Below, piece by piece: positions 57,320-64,000 of a DNA stretch of 64,000 nucleotides. This DNA is from Actinoplanes solisilvae. Its GTDB lineage: Bacteria > Actinomycetota > Actinomycetes > Mycobacteriales > Micromonosporaceae. Under the pieces are notes generated by a model that ran no database searches, was not told the origin of the DNA, and was given only the letters and a program-made list of their open reading frames with translations. The first letter of the stretch is position 1; each line of letters opens with the position of its first letter. The DNA is taken from assembly GCF_003999975.1 (NCBI RefSeq), contig NZ_RJAC01000009.1, forward strand, positions 186,001 to 250,000, read 5' to 3'. The translations under genes and the position numbers were made by a program.

Positions 57320-58004
57320 CGTTGCCTCCCATCGTTGTTGCGATGGCGGCGAAAAGTGACCGTGGTCACGCCGCCATGAACGCCATGCTTCCCCACGACA
57401 GCCGAGACAAACCGTTAATTGTCCCGAGAACCGTCGATTACGACATCTGGGTCCGGCGGGCTCCGGCCCCGCTGAGGTTCCGGCGAAGACCACCGGCGGA
57501 CTTCCTGACCTGGGCGGCAGATCTCCTGGCCGGGGAGCAGACCGGTTTCGAATGCAGAGCGGCACGCCGCCGATCCGCCGGCGGTGGCTACCGGAGCCCG
57601 GAAACCCGCCGGGCGAACGGCCGGGCCACGTCACGGAGCGCGGGAGGCGGCCGTGCGGGCGAAAGAGCGGCCGGGTGACGGAACGGTCGACCGCGGCTGG
57701 CATTCGTCGCCGACTGATCAAGATCTGTAAAGGTTTTCAGATGGCGATACCCGGCATTACAAAGATCATGGTCTATGTGTTGACACCTGCTTGAAACGGA
57801 TTTCACACTGGCTCGCACATAAGAAATGCAAGTTTGTCGATGCTGGGCGGGAGCAGCGGGCGGCGATGACGGGTCCGTCGCGCCAGGCTCGGGGGTGTTG
57901 CTCACGCGGCTGCAGGGACGCGGGTGCGCGCCGCCGCCGCTGGTGGCGACGGGACGCGTGTGGTCGTAGGTGATAGCGGGACGTCGAGTGACCGGGAGGC
58001 CGGG
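57320..58004. other. 685-bp divergent region upstream of fdhA and the LacI-type regulator
   Basis: I see no credible gene; the open frames here are short and low-complexity. The part from about 57700 to 57830 is clearly more AT-rich than the rest of the window and contains TTGACA at 57780 and the palindrome listed separately, so it is probably the promoter of the regulator operon. Confidence 0.5.
57792..57805. promoter_or_regulatory. LacI-type operator candidate
   Basis: TGAAACGGATTTCA, with TGAAA/TTTCA arms around CGGA, resembles LacI-family half-sites. It lies 12 bp after the 5' end of a TTGACA box and about 200 bp upstream of the regulator gene, a position suited to autoregulation of the operon. 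Confidence 0.45.
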
Positions 58005-58982
58005 GTGGCGGTGACTATCAGGGATGTGGCCCGCATGGCCGGCGTCTCGGTCGCCACTGTCACCCGGGCGCTGTCCACCCCTGAGGTTGTGCGGCCGACC
58101 ACGCGGGAGCGGGTTCGCGAGGTCGCGTCCAGCCTCGGATATCACCCCAACCGGGCTGCGCGAGGGCTGATCACCGGGCGTACGGGCAACATCGGGTTGC
58201 TCGTTCCCGACCTGGCCAATCCGTTCTTCCCGAGCATCGTGAAGGGCGTGCAGGCGCGCGCCCTCGAAGCCGACCACGCCGTCTTCCTCGCCGACACCGA
58301 CGAGGACCCGGACGCCGAGGCCGGCCTGGTGCGCAAGCTCGCCAAGCAGGTCGACGGGCTGGTGCTGTGTTCGCCGCGGATGGCCGAACAGGAGTTGCGC
58401 GCGGTTGCTCGTGAGGTTCCGATGGTGCTGGTCTATCGACGGATCGCGGGCGTCCCCTCGGTCACGGCCGAGTTCCTCGACGGCATGCGGCAGGCGCTGA
58501 GCCATCTCGTCGCTCTCGGGCACCGGCGCATCGCGTACGTCGCCGGGCCGCGCTCGAGCTGGGCCAACCGGGAACGGGTGCGTTCGTTGCGCACCGTCGC
58601 CAAGCAGGCCGGCGTCGAACTGGTCGAGCTGGGCAGTGTCACCCCGCAGTTCCAGGGTGGCGTCTCGGTCGCCGACCGGGTGCTGGCCGCCGCCGTGACC
58701 GCCGTCATCGCGTACAACGATCTGGTCGCCCTGGGTCTGCTCCACCGGTTCGCGGCGCGCGGGGTCGCGGTGCCGGACGACATCAGCGTGCTCGGTTTCG
58801 ACGACATCCCGCTCGCCGCGATGGTGCATCCCGCGCTGACCACCGTCGCCCTCCCCCAGGGCCAGGCCGGTCAGGCCGGTGTCGACCTGCTGCTCGACCT
58901 GCTGAACAAGCGAGACCGGGCGGTCCGGCGTGAACTGCCCACCCAACTGATGGTGCGGGGCTCCACCGGTTCCGCCCGCTGA
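58005..58982 (+). CDS. LacI family transcriptional regulator
   Basis: 325 residues from GTG 58005, chosen for GGGAGG five nt upstream and the family-typical VAVTIRDVARMAGVSVATVTRALS start; GTG 58011 is possible. HTH at about 3-50 with hinge ending NRAARGLITGRTGNIGLLVPD, then the periplasmic-binding-like effector domain (ANPFFPSIVKGVQARALEADHAV ... AVIAYNDLVALGLLHRF ... ISVLGFDDIPLAAMVHPALTTV). It probably represses the downstream importer/ManD operon until a sugar acid binds. First gene, 13 bp before the binding-protein gene. Confidence 0.9.
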   Translation: MAVTIRDVARMAGVSVATVTRALSTPEVVRPTTRERVREVASSLGYHPNRAARGLITGRTGNIGLLVPDLANPFFPSIVKGVQARALEADHAVFLADTDEDPDAEAGLVRKLAKQVDGLVLCSPRMAEQELRAVAREVPMVLVYRRIAGVPSVTAEFLDGMRQALSHLVALGHRRIAYVAGPRSSWANRERVRSLRTVAKQAGVELVELGSVTPQFQGGVSVADRVLAAAVTAVIAYNDLVALGLLHRFAARGVAVPDDISVLGFDDIPLAAMVHPALTTVALPQGQAGQAGVDLLLDLLNKRDRAVRRELPTQLMVRGSTGSAR

Positions 58983-58995
58983 GAAGGGTCGCGAT

Positions 58996-60201
58996 ATGAG
59001 AAAAGCGGCAACGAGAAAAGTGGTTCTGGCAGCCGTCCTGCTGCTCGCCGCGGGCGCAGGTGCCTGCGGAGCTCCCGAAGGTCCGAAAACTCCGACCGAC
59101 ACCGGACCCGTACCCGCCAAGCCCGGCAAGGCCATAACCCTCAACGTCCTCGACGTGGCCGGAAACCTGCAGCTCACGCAGGGGATGATCGACGACTTCG
59201 TGGCGAAGAACAAGGATCAGGTCGAGCGGGTCACCTATTCCAAGGCCACCGCGCCCGAGCTGGTCGGCAAGATCAAGGCGCAGCAGAACGCGAACCGCGT
59301 CGACATCGACCTGGTGCTGACCGGCGTCGACGGGCTGGCGGCCGGCGTCGACCAGAGCCTGTGGACAGCCGTCGACAAGTCGCGTCTGACCGGGATGAGC
59401 GATTACCTGCCCGGCGCGGCCGAGATGCAGAAGCTGGCCGGCGACTTCGGCGTGACGATCACGTATTACCCGTCCGGTCCGCTGATCGAATACCTGCCCG
59501 TTAAGGTGCCCAGCCCGCCTAAGTCCGCCGAGGAGTTGCTGGCGTACGCGAAAGCCAACCCGGGCGCCGTGCAATATGCCCGGCCGTCCAACTCGGGGCC
59601 GGGGCGTACGTTCCTGATGGGGCTGCCCTACCTGCTCGGCGACTCCGACCCGAAGGACCCGGTCAACGGCTGGGCGAAGACGTGGGCCTACCTGGCCGAG
59701 CTGAACAAGTACGTGACGCTTTATCCGTCGAGCACGTCGGAGACGATGAAGAACCTCGCCAACGGCTCCGCGAAGATCATCGCCAGCACGACCGGGTGGG
59801 ACATCAACCCGCGCGTGCTCGGCACCGTGCCCAAGGAGGCGCAGGTCGGCACGCTGCAGGGGTTCCACTGGGTGACCGACGCGCACTACGCCGTCATCCC
59901 GCGTGGCGTCCCCGCCGACAAGCAGGCCGCCGTCCTCAACCTGCTCGCCCACATGCTCACCCCCGAGCAACAGGCCAAGGCGTACGACAAGGGGTACTTC
60001 TACCCCGGCCCGGCGATCAAGGACGTGCCGTTGAGCATGGCGCCCTCGGACAGTCAGCAGGCGCTCGCCGAGTTCGGCCGGCCCGAGTACGAGAAGCTCA
60101 TCGCCGACAACCCCCTCGAGGTGCCGCTGGACGCGAAATCGCTGGTGGCCGCGTTCGACCGATGGGACCGCGAGATCGGCGGCGCGAAGGTGAAGAAGTG
60201 A
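58996..60201 (+). CDS. ABC transporter solute-binding lipoprotein
   Basis: 401 residues. Lipoprotein signal ends AAGAGACGA. The mature protein opens KAITLNVLDVAGNLQLTQGMIDDFVAKNKDQVERVTYSKATAPELVGKIKAQQNA, like family 1/PotD-type extracellular binding proteins. Coupled by GTGA overlap to the ATPase gene. The permease type (see next genes) resembles polyamine/iron/aminophosphonate importers. The ligand here is likely a sugar acid because the operon ends in a mannonate dehydratase-like gene. Confidence 0.87.
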   Translation: MRKAATRKVVLAAVLLLAAGAGACGAPEGPKTPTDTGPVPAKPGKAITLNVLDVAGNLQLTQGMIDDFVAKNKDQVERVTYSKATAPELVGKIKAQQNANRVDIDLVLTGVDGLAAGVDQSLWTAVDKSRLTGMSDYLPGAAEMQKLAGDFGVTITYYPSGPLIEYLPVKVPSPPKSAEELLAYAKANPGAVQYARPSNSGPGRTFLMGLPYLLGDSDPKDPVNGWAKTWAYLAELNKYVTLYPSSTSETMKNLANGSAKIIASTTGWDINPRVLGTVPKEAQVGTLQGFHWVTDAHYAVIPRGVPADKQAAVLNLLAHMLTPEQQAKAYDKGYFYPGPAIKDVPLSMAPSDSQQALAEFGRPEYEKLIADNPLEVPLDAKSLVAAFDRWDREIGGAKVKK

Positions 60202-61253
60202 CCGCGTTCCAGGAGCTGCGCCTCGACGGGGTGGGCCGTCGTTTCGGCGGCCGGGACGCGCTGTCGGGGCTGAGCCTGACGATCCGGCAGGGCGAGTTCA
60301 TCGCCCTGCTGGGCCCGTCCGGCTGCGGCAAGTCGACCGCGCTGAACTGCCTGGCTGGGCTGCTGCCGCTGTCGGAGGGCAGCATCTGGCAGGACGGTGC
60401 CCGCCTCGACACGCTGCCGCCGGAGCGCCGCGGCTTCGGCATGGTGTTCCAGAACTACGCACTGTTCCCCCATCTGTCCGTCCGCAAGAACATCTCGTTC
60501 GGCCTGCAGATGCAGCGCGTGCCGCGTGACGAAGTGAAGCGCCGCACCGACGAGGCGATCCGGCTCGTCCGGCTCGAGGACCACGCGGGCAAACTGCCCG
60601 GCCAGCTCTCCGGCGGGCAGCAGCAGCGCGTCGCGATCGCCCGTGCCGTCGTGCTGGAGCCGTCGCTGGTTCTGATGGACGAACCACTGTCGAACCTGGA
60701 TGCCAAGTTGCGCTTGGAGATGCGTACGGAGATAAGGCGGTTGCACCAGACTCTTGGCCTCACCACCGTCTATGTAACCCACGACCAGGAGGAGGCTCTG
60801 TCGCTCGCCGACCGCCTGGTCGTGCTGCGTGACGGCCGTGTCGAGCAGACCGGCACCCCGCAGGAGCTGCACGAGCGGCCCGCGAACCGGCACGTCGCCG
60901 ACTTCATGGGCTACCGCAACCTGCTGCCGATGCGGGTGAAGGCGGTGCACGGAAGCACGGTGGCCGTCGACGGCTCGGGCATGACGCTGGAGGGCACGCC
61001 GGTGGGAAAGTTCGCCGCGGGCGACGAGGTGGTGGCCGGCATCCGTCCGGAGGACCTGCACATCGGGGTGCACGGAGTACCAGTCACCGTTGAGGTCGTC
61101 GAGTATCAGGGGCGCGAACTGGCCGTCGAGGCGCGGACGGCGGACGGCGTCGCCCTGCACATCATGGCGGGCGAGCGGCCCGCATCGGGAGACAGCATCA
61201 CGGTGTCGGCCGATCCCGCGCGGGTGCTGGTCTTCCCCGGGGGTGTGGCGTGA
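60198..61253 (+). CDS. ABC transporter ATPase with TOBE domain
   Basis: 351 residues from GTG overlapping the previous stop. Walker A LGPSGCGKST, Q-loop VFQNYALFPHLSV, signature LSGGQQQRVAIARA, Walker B LVLMDEPLSNLDAK and the H-switch VYVTHDQEEALSLADR are all intact. The C-terminal ~100 residues form a TOBE-type domain (MRVKAVHGSTVAVDGSGMTLEG ... VVAGIRPEDLHIG). Energises import through the two coupled permeases. Confidence 0.95.
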   Translation: MTAFQELRLDGVGRRFGGRDALSGLSLTIRQGEFIALLGPSGCGKSTALNCLAGLLPLSEGSIWQDGARLDTLPPERRGFGMVFQNYALFPHLSVRKNISFGLQMQRVPRDEVKRRTDEAIRLVRLEDHAGKLPGQLSGGQQQRVAIARAVVLEPSLVLMDEPLSNLDAKLRLEMRTEIRRLHQTLGLTTVYVTHDQEEALSLADRLVVLRDGRVEQTGTPQELHERPANRHVADFMGYRNLLPMRVKAVHGSTVAVDGSGMTLEGTPVGKFAAGDEVVAGIRPEDLHIGVHGVPVTVEVVEYQGRELAVEARTADGVALHIMAGERPASGDSITVSADPARVLVFPGGVA

Positions 61254-62128
61254 CCCGCACGGCGCTGCGGCACCGGTTGGCCGAGCGCGGCGTCGACCGG
61301 CAACTGTGGCTGCTCGTACCCGGCCTGGCCTGTGTGCTGGCCCTGTTCGTCTACCCCTTCGCGTACGGGATCGGCCTGTCCTTCCAACCGTCGGAGGGCG
61401 GGTTCCTCGGCGCCTACCGCACGTTCTTCGCGGACGCCTACCAGCGGGACACGATCGCGACGACGCTCGGGCTCGCGTTGCCGGCGGCGATTCTCAACGT
61501 GGCCGCGTCAGTGCCGATCGCGTATCGGATGCGCGGGCGGTTCCGGGGCAAGCGGCTGCTCACGACGGTGCTGGTCGTGCCGATCACGCTGGGCACGGTG
61601 CTAACCGCCGAGGGCCTGCTCAACTATCTGGGCCCGGCGGGCTGGTTCAACCGCGCACTCATGTCGATCGGGCTGATCGACGACCCGATCCGGCTGACCA
61701 ACAACTACTGGGGTGTCTTCTTCTCGCTGGTCATCACGGGGTTCCCGTTCGCGTTCCTGCTGATCCTGTCCTACCTGTCGGGCATCGACCCGACCCTGGA
61801 ACGGGCCGCCGCGACGCTGGGCGCCGGCTGGTGGCAGCGTTTCCAGCGGATCACTTTGCCGCTGCTCGCGCCCGGGCTGGCGACCACGTTCTGCCTGACC
61901 TTCGTGCTGGCGTTCAGCGTGTTCCCGTCGGCCGTGCTGGTCGGCGACCCGGCCGGCGAGACCCGGGTCATCTCGATCGCGGCCTACCACGCGGCGTACG
62001 AGGTCTACGACTATCCGCTCGGCAGCGCGATCGCGGTCGTGATGGGCGTGGTCGAGCTGGCCGTCGTCGCGATCGTGCTGGGCCTGCGGTCCCTGCTCTA
62101 CACCGGCTCCACGGGAGGCAAAGGGTGA
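61250..62128 (+). CDS. ABC transporter permease 1 (PotB type)
   Basis: 292 residues, GTG overlapping the ATPase stop. About six membrane helices starting LWLLVPGLACVLALFVYPFAYGIGL. Coupling loop: LSGIDPTLERAAATLGAGWWQRFQRITLPLLAPGL (EAA variant). First channel subunit of the importer. Confidence 0.92.
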   Translation: MTRTALRHRLAERGVDRQLWLLVPGLACVLALFVYPFAYGIGLSFQPSEGGFLGAYRTFFADAYQRDTIATTLGLALPAAILNVAASVPIAYRMRGRFRGKRLLTTVLVVPITLGTVLTAEGLLNYLGPAGWFNRALMSIGLIDDPIRLTNNYWGVFFSLVITGFPFAFLLILSYLSGIDPTLERAAATLGAGWWQRFQRITLPLLAPGLATTFCLTFVLAFSVFPSAVLVGDPAGETRVISIAAYHAAYEVYDYPLGSAIAVVMGVVELAVVAIVLGLRSLLYTGSTGGKG

Positions 62129-62988
62129 CGACGACGTTGGATCGCCCGGCACCGGCTCGCCGCAAGATCGTCGCCTCGCCGGCCTCATGGATCGTCTGGG
62201 GCGCGGTCGTGTTCTTCCTCGTCAACCTGGCCGGGGTCATCGGCTCGGTGGTGGTCAACTCGATCGGCACGCGCTGGTTCGACACCTGGTTGCCCGAGAG
62301 CTTCACGACCCGCTGGTACGCCTCCGCGTGGACCGAGTTCGGCCTGTTCGACGTACTCGTGGTGACCCTGGAAGTGGCGATCCTCGTCGTCGGCATCTCG
62401 GTGCTCGTCGGCGTCCCGGCCTCGTACGTGCTGGCTCGTCGCTCCTTCCCCGGGCGCCGCCTGGTCTATCTGCTGTTCCTGCTCCCGATCCTCATGCCGC
62501 CCATCACGTACGGGATCCCGCTGGCCACGGTGCTCTACAAGTACGGCTTCGCGGGGCATCTCGCCGGGGTCGTGCTGGCCAACCTCGTGCCCTCGATCCC
62601 GTTCGTGATCCTGACGATGACGCCGTTCATCGAGCAGATCGACCCCGCCGTCGAACGCGCCGCCCGCATGTGTGGCGCGAACACCCGGCAGGTCTTCGTA
62701 CGCATCCTCGCGCCCCTGCTCGTGCCCGGCATCCTCGCCGCGTCGATCCTCGTGCTGGTGCGCACGGTCGGCATGTTCGAGCTGACCTTCCTGACCGCCG
62801 GGCCCGACTCGCAAACGCTGGTCGTGGCGCTGTATTACTCGATGTCGGCGGCGGGGATCCGGGCGCAGCAGTCGGTCGACGCGATGGCCGTGCTCTACAC
62901 GTCGTCGATGCTGGTGCTGCTGGTCATCGCGCTGCGCTTCGTGAACCCGACGCAGCTCGTGGCCCGGGTCAAGGAGGACCCGACGTGA
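62125..62988 (+). CDS. ABC transporter permease 2 (PotC type)
   Basis: 287 residues, GTG overlapping the previous stop. Six helices from SWIVWGAVVFFLVNLAGVIGSVVV. Coupling loop: IEQIDPAVERAARMCGANTRQVFVRILAPLLVPGI. Second channel subunit; an AAGGAGG near its end serves as the RBS of the next gene. Confidence 0.92.
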   Translation: MTTTLDRPAPARRKIVASPASWIVWGAVVFFLVNLAGVIGSVVVNSIGTRWFDTWLPESFTTRWYASAWTEFGLFDVLVVTLEVAILVVGISVLVGVPASYVLARRSFPGRRLVYLLFLLPILMPPITYGIPLATVLYKYGFAGHLAGVVLANLVPSIPFVILTMTPFIEQIDPAVERAARMCGANTRQVFVRILAPLLVPGILAASILVLVRTVGMFELTFLTAGPDSQTLVVALYYSMSAAGIRAQQSVDAMAVLYTSSMLVLLVIALRFVNPTQLVARVKEDPT

Positions 62989-64000
62989 AGATCGTCGACG
63001 CCCGCGTGATCGTGACGTGCCCCGGGCGCAACTTCGTGACGTTGAAGCTGGTCACCGACGACGGGGTGACGGGGGTCGGGGACGCTACGCTCAACGGGCG
63101 CGAGCTGGCGGTCGAGGCCTATCTGCGTGAACATGTCGTGCCCGCGTTGATCGGACGTGATCCGGCGCGCATCGAGGACACGTGGCAATACCTCTACAAG
63201 GGAGCGTATTGGCGGCGCGGACCGGTGACGATGACGGCGATCGCCGCTGTGGACACGGCGCTGTGGGACATCAAAGGCAAATATGCCGGGCTGCCGGTCT
63301 ATCAACTGCTCGGCGGGCGGTCCCGGGACGGAGTTACGGCGTACGGTCACGCATATGCTGCTTCGCTCGACGAGGTTCCGGCTGCGGTTGCGTCGCTCGT
63401 CGCGCAGAACTATCGCGCTGTGCGGGTGCAGTGCGGCATTCCGGGGCTTTCGAAGACGTACGGGGTGTCGGCGTCGGGCGGCTCCTACGAGCCGGCCGAT
63501 TCCGCGGTGCCGTCCGTCGAGAGCTGGTCCACTTCGCGCTATCTGGCCTTCGTGCCGACGGTCTTCGAGCGCGTGCGTTCCGAGTTCGGGCCGGATCTGC
63601 AGCTGTTGCACGACGTCCACCACCGGCTCACCCCGATCGAGGCGGCTCGGTTGGGGCGCAGCCTGGAGCCGTACGCCCTGACGTGGCTCGAAGATCCGGT
63701 GCCGGCCGAACTGCAGGACGGCTACCGGCTGATCCGCTCGCACACGACGACCCCGCTCGCCGTCGGTGAGGTGTTCAACTCGATCTGGGACTGCGCGGAC
63801 CTGATCCAGTCGCAGCTGATCGACTACGTACGCTGCTCGGTCGTCCACGCCGGTGGCATCACCCACCTGCGGCGCATCTTCGACCTGGCCGCGCTTCATC
63901 ATGTGCGCAGCGGCTCGCACGGGGCGACCGACCTCTCGCCGATCTGCATGGCCGCGGCGCTGCATCTCGACCTGGCCATCCCGAACTTCGGCTTGCAGGA
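62985..64000 (+). CDS. D-mannonate dehydratase/RspA-like enzyme (cut by window end)
   Basis: About 338 residues visible from GTG 62985, which overlaps the permease stop and has AAGGAGG upstream; no stop before the window ends. KIVDARVIVTCPGRNFVTLKLVTDDGVTGVGDATLNGRELAV and YLYKGAYWRRGPVTMTAIAAVDTALWDIKGK identify the ManD subgroup of the enolase superfamily. Catalytic marks of ManD are visible: Arg in AVRVQCG, the following Tyr, LLHDVHHRL (metal Asp and catalytic His), WLEDPVPAE and AVGEVFNS. Predicted reaction: D-mannonate to 2-keto-3-deoxygluconate, in hexuronate breakdown. The related RspA proteins have low or different activity. Confidence 0.87.
   Translation, partial: MKIVDARVIVTCPGRNFVTLKLVTDDGVTGVGDATLNGRELAVEAYLREHVVPALIGRDPARIEDTWQYLYKGAYWRRGPVTMTAIAAVDTALWDIKGKYAGLPVYQLLGGRSRDGVTAYGHAYAASLDEVPAAVASLVAQNYRAVRVQCGIPGLSKTYGVSASGGSYEPADSAVPSVESWSTSRYLAFVPTVFERVRSEFGPDLQLLHDVHHRLTPIEAARLGRSLEPYALTWLEDPVPAELQDGYRLIRSHTTTPLAVGEVFNSIWDCADLIQSQLIDYVRCSVVHAGGITHLRRIFDLAALHHVRSGSHGATDLSPICMAAALHLDLAIPNFGLQ

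Noticed and set aside
57322..57794. Short open frames in the gap before the LacI-type regulator
   Set aside because: Arg/Pro-rich composition, no RBS and no family similarity; the region looks regulatory.

Overview
This is a GC-rich actinomycete chromosome segment, most like Micromonosporaceae (Actinoplanes or a relative). The signs are very high G+C at third codon positions, many GTG/TTG starts, many overlapping start/stop pairs, and a gene content of secreted CBM-bearing enzymes, SpoIIE/STAS signalling, PadR, PaaX and LacI regulators and a PASTA-tailed PBP. I see no rRNA, intact canonical tRNA gene, transposase, integrase or CRISPR array. The genus is inferred from gene content only.

Layout. 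1-2.2 kb: end of a trypsin-like protease, a DUF3455 protein, a DUF4232 lipoprotein and a CsbD protein. 2.2-3.3 kb: decayed coding sequence, then two tandem ~136-nt RNAs that each fold as a circularly permuted tRNA (T-arm, acceptor helix closed by a short loop, D-arm), the shape of YrlA-type bacterial Y RNAs. They lie downstream of a conserved gene of unknown function, with no Ro60 gene in view. 4-12.6 kb: hypotheticals, DUF427, DUF3159, an autoregulated-looking PadR/DUF1048 operon with a large palindromic operator, a RibD-like reductase, a two-gene VWA surface-protein operon, a VOC protein, a phosphoesterase and a methyltransferase whose 3' end is copied as a 29-bp x6 hairpin repeat. 12.7-17.3 kb: a PatA/HtrB-like acyltransferase faces a class A PBP gene overlapping a diacylglycerol-kinase-like gene.

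17.4-28.2 kb is a saprophytic carbohydrate region: a glycoside hydrolase pseudogene; a GntR-linked operon (sugar-binding lipoprotein, two permeases, enolase-superfamily enzyme, secreted beta-helix/ricin-B enzyme); a PaaX regulator; and a secreted CBM2 esterase. 28.3-38.4 kb holds a 1322-residue hybrid kinase/SpoIIE phosphatase/RsbW-like protein coupled to a STAS antagonist, then an unusual three-gene operon (acyl-CoA-dehydrogenase-like flavoprotein, cytosolic PhnD-like binding protein, TusA-like/diiron fusion).

38.7-51.5 kb: an M28 peptidase, a VanW/kinase pair, a dormancy-like group (baeRF release-factor-like protein, universal stress protein, NAD(P)-binding protein), a radical SAM enzyme with a CX8CX2C motif, and several broken genes (PaaI-like, copper amine oxidase, 5'-truncated pectate lyase). 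51.5-57.3 kb: a membrane-anchored STAND/TPR protein preceded by a 10-codon ORF, an ankyrin protein, an M48-like protein with an apparent internal deletion, and a zinc formaldehyde dehydrogenase. 58-64 kb: a LacI-regulated operon with a complete ABC importer and a D-mannonate dehydratase-like enzyme that runs off the end.

The two permuted-tRNA RNAs with their upstream protein gene are my main candidate for something undescribed. The acyl-CoA-DH/PhnD/TusA-diiron operon and the 10-codon ORF with the STAND gene come next. All calls come from reading sequence; no database search or folding program was run.
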